Positions 1 to 11,142 of a stretch of DNA of 64,000 nt are shown here, piece by piece. A program made the translations under genes and the position numbers. Each line of letters begins with the position of its first letter. Within the stretch, counting starts at the first letter, position 1. The stretch is taken from assembly GCA_964016875.1 (NCBI GenBank), contig OZ024736.1:40208707-40272706 (forward strand), written 5' to 3'. The notes below the pieces were generated by a model. That model made no database searches, was not told the origin of the DNA, and was given only the letters and a program-made list of their open reading frames with translations. The DNA is from Fallopia convolvulus. Lineage: Eukaryota > Streptophyta > Magnoliopsida > Caryophyllales > Polygonaceae.

Positions 1-633
1 AAGTTGTATATCTTTTTTACATATAATTTATCACATGCATTTATAATTGACATTCAATTATTTAGAAAACCTATAAAATATAGATTTTCTAAATAATTAA
101 TTTATGATTGATGTATAATATTAAGTAAATATTATGTGTGAAAAGTCAAGAAGCTAAGGTAGAATATATTATAAGATATGTATGATATTAATCCTATAAG
201 AGGGAATTGAATTCTACCAAAAAAAATAGGAGGCAATTGATTGCTTTAAATTCAAAGCATTGAATTAAAAAATACAAATTTACACTAGGATGATCAAAAT
301 ACAGATCATCAATATTATATTATGTACTTGAATACAGGGATGATCAAAATAAAAGTTAAAACATTCTTTCATCAAATTCAAAATCCATAATTTAACGTGT
401 ATAATTTATGTAATCTATTTTCATTAACAAACAATTATAAAAATTCGATTTATGTAATTTTTTTTATTTTAATTATGCAATTTTTTAGTTCCAGTACAAC
501 ATTTGCCAACAAGTTAAACACAGTTTTTTTATTTTCATAAACAATTAACTATAAAATTAATTTATATAATATAATTTTTTCTAAAATTCTGATTATGTAA
601 TTTTTTATTTCCAAAACAACATTTTCCATATAC
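1..633. other. AT-rich intergenic DNA
   Basis: No gene is visible. Two diverged copies of a segment of about 95 bp lie at roughly 420-515 and 535-630; both run from an 'acaatta..taaaa' start to '..caacattt.cca'. They look like an old tandem duplication. Confidence 0.5.
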
Positions 634-639
634 ATGAAT

Positions 640-858
640 CCATTCTTAATGATACAGGGATCGTTGTTGGCCTTAATGATCATTGAACAAAGCTATGCCT
701 TCAGAAGCTGTCGTTGGAAGTATGTAAAGAGAAAGGTAAATGGGGTTGCGCATTGGTTAAGTTGTTGGTTCCCTCCGTCTATGTTTTTAGTTACTAGCAA
801 TTTCTATTTCCCAACTGAATTTTACTCTGTGTTGTCGAACGATTTGCTTGCTCAGTAA
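640..858 (+). pseudogene. LINE RNase H-like C-terminal relic
   Basis: A short open stretch encodes a W-x-YVKR-x-VN-x-VAH pattern followed by a proline/phenylalanine-rich tail. That pattern is typical of the end of the RNase H (RVT_3-type) domain at the C-terminus of plant L1-type LINEs. There is no upstream RT or zinc-knuckle sequence, so it would be a small 5'-truncated remnant. The call rests only on this short motif, and the stretch could also be a chance open frame. Confidence 0.35.
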
Positions 859-860
859 TA

Positions 861-3013
861 TATGCAGCAGTTTTCATAAAAAAACAGTAGGATTGTATAA
901 CTTTTATTTCTAATTTTGTACCCAAAACTTAAAATTTATACACATTTTTTACCTTTATTATAGGAATTGATGAGATTTTTTTACATTTTCTAAATTTTTG
1001 AATAATATACAATAATTAATATATTTTGATTTTACTTTTGATGCATCTTAATACTCCTATACATGATTTATTTTTAAACATTAAACAGATTATTAAAATT
1101 TTACGATGTCACATTATATACATAAGTTGACATGTCATCCAAATATTTATAGCAATCATTTACATATTGTTTTATATTTTTAACTAATTTTTAAATTTTA
1201 AGAATTTGTTTAAATTTATATATTAGTTTTTATATTAATATCTTTCAGTACTAATAAACATGTATTAGATCGATATGTAAAATGATTCATTCCCCATTTA
1301 GTTTTAAACAGAGAGAGTATTTGTAGCCATTTTTTAAAATTTACACTATTCATGAATAAGTTTTTATAAACATAATTTTGAACCTAAAAAGACAAATAAA
1401 TTTAATAAAATCCGCGCATGACGCGAGTAACTACACTAGTTAAAATCTAAGGCTAAAATAACAATTGTTTCCAAAGAGATTTAGTATCGTACATGGGATT
1501 TGCTTGGATTACTTATTATATTCGTTTTCTCTTTATAAAAAGGTTATAATAGTTGACATGACCTAACATAATAATTATTATATATATAGGCTTATAATTT
1601 GGCTAGGATATAAATATATTTGAATGTATAAAAGAAAACGTCCTCCGTAGGACACGGGACTTTTTAGAGCAAGTGTGAAGACTTTACTTATGAGGAGAGG
1701 GTTGGAGAGGTACTCCAAACTCCAAACAGCCAAACATTGTGTTTTGTTATACCATTTGGGAAACAGATTCAAGCCTTCCCTACATAGCTCTAATCCATTC
1801 CTTTAAAGGCACCTTTAATAAATCTTACATTTATGTATTTTTGCCTTTGCTTTGAAATCTTGCTTTTATATATTCTAGAGGCTAACAAGATTTATATCAT
1901 GTGTTTGTTATTTTCTAAATATTTAGACTTTTAATATCATAACATGTAATGTGATTAAGCATATTAATTAATTTTTTTATTAAATATTATAATTGATTGT
2001 GTACAAAAAGCAAAAAAATATTAAAAAATATACATATATAAATTATTTGATCATTTAATCAGTGTATACTAATTTAGAATATATGAATTTTTTTTACGTC
2101 CTAATTTGACAATCCAAGCATTAATTTCATTATACTTAAACTATTGCCAATTTTAGATTTATTTATTAACTATTTTTTAAGATTTAGATTAATGTGATTC
2201 TTGTGCATATAAAATTGTGAATAATCGATAATAATATTGTATGTTTCATTTACTTTCTACAAAATAAATATTGTTTATTATTTTATTTTATTTTGAAATA
2301 AGGAAATTTAAATCCCTTAAAAAATAAATAGATAATTGTAAATATTTATTTATTTTTCTTCAAAAAAAACTTTTACATATTTGTTGTAATTTATATTGGT
2401 AGAATTATTAAAAGGATAGAGTATTTATTGTAGATAGAGGGAGAAATTTTGTAAAGATCTTTTTGTTTTTCCTTTTGTAAATACATGGTTCAATTTTTTT
2501 TTTTAAAAGCTGGTTAGATCTCTATCAAAATTTGTTTTCCAAAAAGAAAAAGTTATAACCCACCCAATGTCCGACTAATTTAGATCTCAACGAATTTTTA
2601 TAGAAAACATCAATAATTTTTTTATTAATGAAAAATATGCATGCTGCTGACCTTTTTTTTTTATCTATGATCGATTTTTACGTAGAGAAATGAGAATACA
2701 ATAAATCAAAGCCCCTTATTTTAGAAGAACACAGAAGAATCGAGCTACGTGTACAATTTGTGATCAATAGTCTGTAGATAAATAATAGCAATATCCATAT
2801 GGTCCATATATTTAATTTCAAACATCCATCTCTGCAGTCAATTTAGTTAGATGGAATCGACTATTTATAACACGGACAATATTTGAGCTTATAAATCCTT
2901 ATGAGTTGCTACCAAAAAAAAAATCCTTATGAGTTTTTCTGGGACAAAATACAATATGTATATTAGATTACAACCTTGATATAATTTAATTCATTACACA
3001 AAATTGTGTTAAC
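861..3013. other. AT-rich intergenic DNA, no gene seen
   Basis: Long AT-rich stretch without a credible coding frame. The 1413-1442 segment (cgcgcatgacgcgag...actagtt) resembles a repeat-end motif that also occurs near 42.66, 47.29, 48.50 and 48.97 kb. Confidence 0.5.
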
Positions 3014-3021
3014 ATTAATAG

Positions 3022-3765
3022 CAGGGGCGGAGCTATTTCGGGGCGGGTGGGGGCCATGGCCCCCCAGTCCAAATTTTTTTTTTCATATATATGTTCCTCT
3101 TATTCATAGCTTCGATTTGATATATTATATGCTCCATTCTGACATTTGAGTAAAACGTTATGAACGTTTGAAGATTGGACGTATACAAACAACTTCTAAC
3201 AAATCATTTATTTAGTTATCATGATTTTATCTTTTGCTAAACTTCCCACTTTCATAAGATTGAACACGAAAATTTTGAAATAATAATTTATTGTTGGGAT
3301 GTCTCGAATTATACAATTCATTATTAAAACGAGGGTTTTAGTTTTGTTTTTTATTTATGATCTGTACTTCTACTTAAGGGGCAAAGAGAAGCGATTTTGC
3401 TACTGAGAAAGCGAACGGTCAGAATGGATTTCATAAGTTGAGCAGAGGTCCTCATTATAGTATTCTACTAGCCTCATATCTCGTTAGAACGGTTCGCTTT
3501 CTCCTCTGCCAAGAAGAAATCTTCCTTCCACATGGAGATTGACCGCATAATTTTATCTGAAGCATAATTCATAATTATATAAGTTGTTACAAACTCTTGT
3601 TTTCTTAAAGTAATTGTATTTTGAAATATTTTAGTCCCTTCTCTATAAAATATGTTCTTTTTTCTCTAAATTTATTTTTTTTCTACATCTTTCTCGAAAC
3701 GTATATTAACTATATTGGAAAATTTTCTTGGCCCCTACAATGAAAATTTTCTGACTACGCCCCTG
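3022..3765. mobile_element. Non-autonomous hAT element, 744 bp, with 8-bp TSD
   Basis: The element starts CAGGGGCGGAGC and ends GACTACGCCCCTG, giving imperfect hAT-type terminal inverted repeats (CAGGGGCG...). It is flanked by a perfect 8-bp target duplication ATTAATAG at 3014-3021 and 3766-3773, the length expected for hAT transposition. No transposase frame lies inside, so it would have been mobilised in trans. Confidence 0.88.
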
Positions 3766-3859
3766 ATTAATAGAGTACGTTGAAAATGCATGTAAATGGA
3801 ATACATTTGCTATTATTTTTGGTCCATGGTCAAAGAATGAAGGTGTCCTCCAATCCATA

Positions 3860-4109
3860 TTCCCTTTGTCCCACAATAGATGTTTATAAAGACTTTTTTT
3901 CTTATTTCACAATAAATATTCATATAAGAATTTTTTCATTTTTTCTATTTATATCCCTAATAATTATACCATATTAATCTTATACACTTTTTCCAAAAAC
4001 AACTTTTAGGAATAGAAAGTACTTTTTAATATGCGTAATTTTTGGGGAATTTTTTTTCTTAATATATGTGCAAATTTATCAATGAACATCTATTGTGAAA
4101 TGAAGGGGG
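3860..4109. mobile_element. Stowaway-like MITE, 250 bp
   Basis: Inverted ends 'ttccctttgtcccacaatagatgtt' and 'gaacatctattgtgaaatgaaggggg' are flanked by TA on both sides (3858-3859 and 4110-4111). This is the end structure of Tc1/mariner-type Stowaway elements (CTCCCTCCGTCCC family). It is non-coding. Confidence 0.75.
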
Positions 4110-4299
4110 TATAAAATAAGGAATAATCAATGTTTGCATTCTGTGGTTGTCGGCTATCGTTGGTCCAAAGAAATTTTACACGCGGAGGAAATGGAACACA
4201 AGACCACCCATTAAATAGATCATTTTGTGTGTGAAAAGCAACCGAGTCTTACACCACTACACCAACTCGTTAGATTCTAAACATTTGTTAGTTGTTGCA

Positions 4300-4931
4300 T
4301 AGGCAAATTAAGATACCTACAAACCATGCAAGTTGCTCGCATCTTCGACATAAACAGTCAAACTTCCATAGAATTATCCTAGGTAGAGTTAAATTAATAG
4401 TCCATAAATCATAAGAGGTAGTTGCATTGAGTCGCATATGTAACCAGTTTGTCGGTAAGAGTGGACCGAAGTCAAACAAGGACAAAGCGATCAGTCTTCT
4501 TCCAAAGAATTGTAAGCCTTGAAGCCAAACAAGAACAAAGCAATCAGTCTTCTTCCAAGAATTGTAAGCCTCGGGCACTGCTTTATCAACAACGGTTTGG
4601 GAGTCTCAAGTTTTTTTGCAGGGTGTCTCGGTCTTTTACAGATTTGGCACACCAGTCGATTAGAGTAGTTGTCATTGGAGGAGGAGTCGTAGTTGTTGTT
4701 AGGCTAGGATTGATCAATTTTGTTACTTTTTCGGCCTCTTCCATAGCCACGCCCACGCTCGCATTCAGTTGAATAGCAACGAGAGCAACTGCGAGAAGAC
4801 GTAGCACGATCATTGTTGTTGGGTGGGAGCAACTTTAGCTGATGGAGTGGAAGCGGATGTTGGAGACGGCGGATTGACAGTTGAAGTTGGAGCCTTAGTT
4901 TCTCCTTCAAGCTTTTCTTCTTCTTGAGCAA
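4300..4931 (-). pseudogene. Ty1/copia gag relic, C-terminal part
   Basis: Read on the minus strand, this decayed stretch shows a basic RGRGYGRG segment, then a degraded zinc-knuckle-like CQIC...H sequence, then a WLHMxLNATTSYDLW segment like that of copia-type gag (UBN2 family). Stops and frame changes break it up. The last segment matches a similar W-LSATTSFDLW segment near 5.67 kb, so two gag-like copies or a rearranged one are present. A 53-bp tandem duplication (4474-4579) lies inside. It is non-functional. Confidence 0.5.
4474..4579. repeat. 53-bp tandem duplication, two units
   Basis: The unit beginning 'aaacaaggacaaagcgatca' at 4474 is repeated with a few substitutions from 4527. It lies within the copia gag relic. 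Confidence 0.8.
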
Positions 4932-5293
4932 AAGTCTAGTAAGTTGTTATCAGAATCTCGATTTGATTACGATTCTAACTATCCTACAATCCTTAACAAG
5001 TGAAACGATCCTAAGTAGGATCTTAAATGATGTATAATACAATCTCGATCCGATCCCGATTTTACATACGATTTTAATGATCCCATTAACAATTATAACA
5101 ATTCTTACGATCTTATAAAATATTAAGTATAACTATGTATTATTGATAATTTCAAGGTTAAGGACTCATTTACATTAAACTAGTTGATTAGTCCATCCTA
5201 CATCATTTTTAATAATCAAATTAATAATGTTTATCATTTTCTTACTTCATCTATAACAAAATATACAATCTCTTAGATTATCCTTGCATACTT

Positions 5294-5690
5294 TTAGTTA
5301 TAATGTACGATCTTACTATATAGTGATCCGATCCAAAAGACTCTCAACGGGTCCGACTTAGGATCCCGATCCTGATAACCTTTCAGAGACATGGATTCAA
5401 CATGAATGTTTAAGGAAGTTTTGAAAGAACCATAACTAGCATCCAATCCTTGAAGAATACATGCACGAATATCATCGTCTTGCACAATGTAACCACGTTC
5501 AGCGAGAGAATCCACCATGGAGTGTTTCTTTTCGATGTAATCCATCATAGAGAGGGATCCTTTTGAGAAACTTTGAAGTTTCGCCTTTAAATGCATTAGT
5601 CGAATGCGAATTTGCGTTTAAAACATGGAACTAAGCATAGTCCATAGATCAAAAGAAGTAGTTGCACTTAGCCACATATGCAACAGTGGA
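5294..5690 (-). pseudogene. Ty1/copia gag relic, N-terminal/middle part
   Basis: The minus strand encodes a segment typical of copia gag (UBN2/Retrotran_gag-type): LKAKLQSFSKGSLSMMDYI, followed by a conserved 'DSLAxxG..V.DDDI...IL.GL...Y' region. Upstream codons (to about 5690) continue the homology through an in-frame stop. It appears to be the 5' portion of the relic continued at 4.3-4.9 kb. Between the two parts (4932-5293) the DNA is AT-rich and unrecognised. No LTRs could be assigned. It is non-functional. Confidence 0.6.
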
Positions 5691-5844
5691 TCGAAGCCCA
5701 CTGTTTTTATGTTTTTTTTATTGAACCTCAATGTTTTTTTTTGTTTTTTTTATGTCAATTTATTTAATTGTCGAGTTTTTTTACCTCTGAATGTATAAAA
5801 CATATATATCTTTTTTTTGATAAGGAAAGAAATTAGGGCGGTCG

Positions 5845-6270
5845 CTAGCAAACAAGCGACCTTCCTAGAGCATCCTTCAGGATGAGGTTCCGAAGAACCG
5901 AATCAACTGAAAGCGGGAAGGATGAGACTCGGCGAAACGATACATCTATATAATCCGCCACCGTATTACACTCCCGAGCGACATGGCGAATACTCCCACG
6001 GACAGCGCCAGTCACCAAGAACGGCCTTGACCAGCTGCAAGTTGTCGCCTTCAATCTGGATGTGGGAAATGCCACACCTGGTGGCCTCAAAAATCCCCTA
6101 ACGTAAGGCGATGGAATCGGACATAAAAATAGACTGACGACCAATCAGTCCACCGTCGAAATGGATAGGATCTCCGCTGCAATCCCTAAGGATAAACCCG
6201 AACGACGCCACCCCATCAACATTAACTGCAACATCAAAATTAAGTTTAGTAAAATTATTTGTGGGTTTTA
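5845..6270 (-). pseudogene. LINE RNase H domain (decayed)
   Basis: The C-terminal domain of the minus-strand LINE. It holds an LNFDxAVNxDGVxxFGFILRD-like start, a GGLIGRQ segment and, toward the end, a CNTVADYIDVSFRRVSS segment, which together mark the RVT_3-type RNase H of plant LINEs. Frame changes separate the blocks. The last frame ends at 5845, about 30 bp before the A-tail. Confidence 0.75.
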
Positions 6271-6352
6271 TCCATTTGGCATGGTTCCAATTGTTTTTAA
6301 TGGTTCGATCATAGTTATGTGGGACGTATTCACTAAACGTTTTACTATTGTG

Positions 6353-6814
6353 CTAATCCTTTATCTGATTACAAATAAATTCGCAAAGGCTGTTCAGTTG
6401 GTCAGATTGATTGGTATTGTTTTGTTCGAAGATTGCCTTGATTCTAAAAAACCAGATGCTCCACCAAGAGAAAAAGAGGACTTCCAAGTCTGAATTAGAT
6501 GACAAAGTTCTAATTTTGTCCAGGATCTGGTGTGGTTTTGTCTTCTCCGATTTGATTTCATTGATAATCCTATTGATATTAGGGTTAATTTTGTTAAGAA
6601 TAGTTTTAGTGCAGGCTCTTTCTAGAAAAATGTGGGTAATGTCCTCATTGGGTTTATCGCATGCAACGCAACCCTGGACAACACTAATATGGTTTTCAGC
6701 CATACGACATTTCGTGGGAAGCCCGTTCTGAGCAATCTTCCACACGAAATTCTTTATTTTTGGTGGGATATTTAGCTTACATATCCAGTTTAGGTTGGTT
6801 TGGGATTCTCCCAT
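6353..6814 (-). pseudogene. LINE zf-RVT / RT-RNase H linker
   Basis: This open stretch contains LNIPPKIKNFVWKIAQNGLPT followed by C-x2-C and a TH-x-F-x(3)-C-like arrangement (VACDKPNEDITHIFLERAC). That is the reverse-transcriptase zinc-binding (zf-RVT) region of plant non-LTR elements. It then runs through an FFSWWSIWFFR segment that links to the RNase H domain. It is homologous to 21962-22440 of the plus-strand LINE. Confidence 0.8.
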
Positions 6815-7029
6815 GTTCTTGTGGAGCCATTGCGTAGTCGAGTGGGTGGAGTACCAAACATTCTTACTTGGTTGCCAATAGAGCCTATCCGGAATTTTGT
6901 TTCACAGAGTAATGGTTTGCGTTACCCGGTGGACATCTTCCGGAGAAAGGACCTGCTTAAGTTTGTCGACATCCCACGAGTTGTCCTCAAGTGGGAATTC
7001 TGCCACACGGGCCTCACAAGTGTAACATT

Positions 7030-8965
7030 CTACACGCCGCCATTTGGGGACAGCCAACCAGAACCAGTCCAGTTATCTTTCCAAAAGCGTATGGTTTTAC
7101 CGTCCCCAATTTGCCAGATAAGGCCTTTAAGGAATAAGTTTTTCAAACTCATAAGCTTAGACCATTGCCAAGATGTATTTTGTTTTTTCGGGTAGTTAAG
7201 AAGTCCGTCGAACTTAAGGTATTTCTCCGTAATTATTCTTACCCATGTGTTATCTGGTTCAGGGAGGATTTTCCAGAGGAGCTTCATTTGAAGAGCTTGG
7301 TTCATCTCTTCCGCCTTGACAATCCCCAGGCCACCCCGAGATGGCGGCTGGCAGATTGAGTTCCAGGTAATTAAGGGTTTATGGTTCCCTTCTTTATTCA
7401 AGAAGAAACTTTTATTTATTTGGTCGAGTTCTTTTAGCGTGGTTTTAGGTAGGAGGAATGATTGCATGATGAAATTTGGTTGTGTCGAGAGATCCGCCTT
7501 TATCAGAGTTTTCTGACTCTCTTGAGATATGGAGTTTGGTTTTCATTTAGAGAGTTGTGATCTAGCTTTGAGGGTTAAGGGTTTAAAGGTGTTGTTAGTA
7601 ACTCTGTCGTTAATGTTGGGGAACCGAGGTACTTATCCAGCGCAACCGTATTGGTGATCTGGAGAATCTGTCTGAGCTGATTGCAAGTGTTGTGGTTTGT
7701 GTTTTTTGTCACTTGGAAGGCGGATTTGTGAAAGTTAACTTTCTAAACCGATATCTGGCAATAGTCATCAATTATGCTCTTGATGTTGATACACGCTTGA
7801 CTTTTTGCCTTAGCGAAAATGATAATATCGTCGGCAAACGCAAGGAAAGGTATTTTTGTACCATTTCGAGAGATTTGAACTCCGATTTCATTGTTCGGGT
7901 TGGTGCTTTTAAGTTGCAGTTGTCTCGCAAGAGCTTAAACGGCTAGGATAAACAGGTACGGAGATAACGAGTCTCTGTGTCTAAGTCCTCTTTGAGGGTA
8001 GAATTGGTCTGTAGGACCGTTATTGACTAGCACAGAGAACGACATAGTTTCCACACATTCTCTGATCCAGCCAGAGAATTTGGGATGAAAACCGAATTTG
8101 TTGAGGATAAAGGCCAGGTATTCCTAGCTGACCCGATCATATGCTTTTTCCATATCCAGTTTAATAGCAATCCAGCCATCCTTCCCTTTTTTATTTCAGA
8201 AGGAGTGGAAAATCTCATGAGCAATGAGTATATTGTCATGGATGCTTCGGTTTTGGACAAACGCCCCTTGCATTGGGTGAATAAGTTTTGGCATGACAAC
8301 TTTTAGGCGATTTGTTAGGATTTTTGAAATTACTTTTATATATTGTGTTACATAGGCTTAATGGCATGTAATGATTCGTTGAGTTTGGTTTGTCGCATTT
8401 GGGGAGGAGGGTAATGAAAGTGTGGTTTAATTGCTTGAGCAATTTCCCTGAATGAAAAAACTCTTAACGGCTTTAATGGCGTCAGGACTAACGATATGCC
8501 AATGCTTTTTGTAGAAGCATGTCGGCATGCCATCGGGACCCGGAGATTTATCCTCTCCGATATCAAACACGACATCTTTGATTTCCGCGTTCATCACTGC
8601 TTAGTGAGTTCGGTATTATCAAGATCTGTTAGTTCTTGATGGATTGTTTGGGTCATATTTCAGAGCTTTTCATGGTTTATCTCCGAGGATCGGAATTGGT
8701 TTTGAAAGTCCCGTTTTATTTCCGATTTGATATTTTCTAGCCATGTGATATGGGTCCAATTAGTTGTTCTTAGTTCTTTTATGTTAGTCGTGTTTCTCCT
8801 TCCGTTAGCGATTCTATGGAGATATTTGGTATTCCGATCATTTAGTTTAATGTGGTTGTTTTTGGCCCTCTGTTTCCAGTACGAGTGGTGGAATTGAATA
8901 AGGTATGACCTTTTTTTGACCAGTTGTTCTTGTTTTTGGATTAGTTGTAAATTCTTATAAAACAT
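7030..8965 (-). pseudogene. LINE reverse transcriptase (decayed)
   Basis: Blocks in several minus-strand frames make up an L1-type RT. An N-terminal block has DKSPGPDGMPT near 8.54 kb, followed by an NHYxPLSLCNTIYK block near 8.35 kb. The catalytic FADD motif is encoded at 7827-7838 within a KIPFLAFADDIIIF context, and the thumb-like MQSFLLPKTTLKELDQINK region lies at 7030-7467. Stops and frameshifts between blocks make it non-functional. Confidence 0.85.
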
Positions 8966-9047
8966 ATATATCTAGCACATCAAATTCTTATCTTATTTAA
9001 AAAAACAACTATTACATATTCCCTGTGATTATAAGGATTAATATAAA

Positions 9048-9404
9048 TGTCATCGCCTTAAGATAGGGGATTATTGAGGCCACTCGACGTGGCATATCCC
9101 ATATCCAGATTGAAGGCGATAATTTGTAGTTGATCAATGTCGTTCTTGGTGGCTGGCATTGTCCGTGGGAGATCGAGATGTTGCGTGCGGATATCCATTG
9201 CTTGTTGCCCGGTTATGTTGCTGGAGTATCTCCCACGCGATTCGTCCGGGAGTGCAATTCGATGGCAGTATACATTGTTGGTTTTTTCCGTCATGTCTCG
9301 TCTACTCATCTTACAGTTGACTTGGGTCTTCGAAACCTCATCCGTTAGGATGATATAGGACGGCCGTTAGCCGTCCTAACTACTTTCGTTATTAAAAAAA
9401 GAAA
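9048..9404 (+). mobile_element. LINE 3'-end insertion, 357 bp, with 12-bp TSD
   Basis: It contains only the last part of the RNase H domain (IEGDN-, C-x-SMAVYIVGFFRHVSS-like, L-RNLIR) plus a short 3' end and an A-rich tail at about 9394-9404. A 12-bp duplication, gattaatataaa, flanks it at 9036-9047 and 9405-9416. It is a heavily 5'-truncated copy of the LINE family next door, in the opposite orientation. Confidence 0.88.
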
Positions 9405-9416
9405 GATTAATATAAA

Positions 9417-9906
9417 AGTACGTGATGAAAATGAAATGGAATAGTAAACTCCGTGATGAAATCTTCATTGAGCATATCAATCGATCACATTGGGGTTGTA
9501 GTTTTCGGGTCTAGGGAAATGTCAAACGTAAATTCAACGCACGTCAACAACAAGAGACAACAACGAGCAACAAAATCACGGCCGTTGGATCCTCTTTGAT
9601 TCATTTTTGTTCGACCGTACGTTGACAATTTCTGCATTTCTGCGAGACTGCCACAAAGTAGTATCTCTCCAGAACTCTGTTATGATGATTTCTTGCTTGC
9701 ATATTCTTCAAATAAACATACGTTGAGATATTATTGGAATTTCTTGCGTGGAGATTCATTGTGCGTTTGTATCTTAGTACAGTAGCAGTATATTATTTTG
9801 TATTAAATTATATTAAATTTAAAAATAATATATTAAATTAGACATCTAAACAATAATTTAAAATAACATACAGAGTATTAAATTTAAAATAATTTGGTAC
9901 GTGCTC
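9417..9906. other. Intergenic DNA
   Basis: No gene is visible. The second half (about 9780-9890) is a low-complexity attaaatt-type stretch. Confidence 0.5.
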
Positions 9907-10154
9907 TAAGATCATGTGCATCCAACAAGATTTACAATCCTCTCTTGTTTTTCTCTTTCCTTCTCTCCTTTTGACACCTCATTTTTTCTATCATCCACAT
10001 CACTTTTCACTTTTACTTTCCTTCTTCTCTTCCTCTTTCTCTATTTCCCCCCACAACAAAGGGTATCCCCTTTCACTTCCTATCTCCTACTTTCTACCTA
10101 TTTTATATCATATACATTAATTATATTTACTTAAATAATTTAGATTTAAGATAA

Positions 10155-10325
10155 TAAATTATATTTATTATTACAAATAAATTAATTACATATGTTAATT
10201 ATATTTACAAATTACCTATGTTAATTAAATTATAATTAAAATATATTTACTAATTACCTATGTTAATTAAATATTATAAATTATATTTACTAATTACTTA
10301 TGTTAATTAAAGTTCTTTAATCAAA
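10155..10325. repeat. Degenerate AT-rich tandem repeat
   Basis: A unit of about 31-42 bp ending in 'aattac(c/t)tatgttaattaa' occurs three to four times in a row inside Harbinger-like element C. Confidence 0.65.
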
Positions 10326-10499
10326 TAAATTATATTTACTAAAATAATTTGGATTTAAGATAATTAAAACTAATTACAAATTAAAAAAATAAATTTAATT
10401 AACATTAAGACAATTTCAAAAAAAATTATAAATTGCAAAAAAAATACAAAATAAAAATAACGTTGAACATAAATAATAAAGCGTTGTTGCCATAGAAAT

Positions 10500-10817
10500 T
10501 TAATCTAAATCTAAATCCGATGTCAAACTTTGAAACTTCTCCCATATGTTATCCACCAAATCGTTCTTTAGAGCCACATGCATTTCTTTATTCCGAAACT
10601 CTTCTCTTCTAGCCATGAATCTTCTTAGATTTTGATCATTATCGTCCACGTGTCACAGTAATGTCTCATTATCATTCCGAAACTCATTGTGCATGATGAT
10701 AATTGGCCTTGGTTGATTACCAAACATTTGTATCATGGCTTGAACTTGATCCAAATTAAATGTATTTGGATTATATTATGCGTTTGAGTTATTTGGATTT
10801 TTATTGTGGTTATCCAT
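10500..10817 (-). pseudogene. Harbinger-type accessory protein relic with two in-frame stops
   Basis: A frame of 106 codons on the minus strand begins ATG at 10817 (MDNHNKNPNNSNA), hits TAA after 13 codons, continues with YNPNTFNLDQVQAMIQMFGN, hits TGA later, and ends in a charged segment closing with LKNDLVDNIWEKF and an acidic tail. From recall, a closing 'L..DL..HIW..F' motif is common in small plant proteins encoded beside HARBI1-type transposases. The frame is otherwise coherent between the stops, so it decayed recently. Elements A and B lack this segment. Assignment to Harbinger is by this motif and the terminal repeats only. Confidence 0.5.
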
Positions 10818-11142
10818 GGAAGATAGTAGTAGTAGTGAACGAGAGAAAGAAAAGCTAAGATGAGTTTGTGAATGACCCAACAATATTAGACTCTATTTAT
10901 AGATAATAAAAAATATTAAAATTGATTAATTTATTTTTTTAAAAAAATATCAACATTAATTATTATTTTGTTGGAAATATATTTAATGTTATGTTGAAAT
11001 AAAATAAATAAAGTTAGTTGAAAGTTGGATACATGTGTCAAATTGTGATTGGATGAATGTTCCTCTTTGGGCACAAGGGCCAATGCACTCATTCCTCTAT
11101 AGAAGGAGGATTACTCCCATTCCTCTCCCATTCCTCCTTTAA

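Larger units (their letters stand above)
5812..8955 (-). mobile_element. 5'-truncated L1-type LINE, about 3.1 kb, with perfect 18-bp TSD
   Basis: On the minus strand the order is reverse transcriptase, zinc-knuckle linker, RNase H, then a 3' end reading CCTAATTTCTTTCCTTATC and an A-run (seen as T's at 5811-5818). A perfect 18-bp direct repeat, tataaaacatatatatct, flanks it at 5794-5811 and 8956-8973. This shows target-primed insertion and a 5' truncation just upstream of the RT domain; the endonuclease is absent. The coding sequence is broken by many stops and frameshifts. The same family occurs at 9.05, 18.9-23.0 and 25.4-26.1 kb. Confidence 0.92.
9910..11139. mobile_element. PIF/Harbinger-like element C (largest of three, 3' end missing)
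   Basis: It starts after a TAA with GATCATGTGCATCC, a variant of the GAGCATGTGCAATGG terminal repeat of the two neighbours. A C/T-rich subterminal block (cctctctt...ctttccttctctcc) follows, and near the right end comes 'gggcacaagggccaatg...aggaggattactccc', shared with both neighbours. Unlike them it carries a protein-coding relic (10500-10817, minus). Its right terminal repeat is absent: the next element begins exactly where it should continue, suggesting insertion plus loss. Confidence 0.65.
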
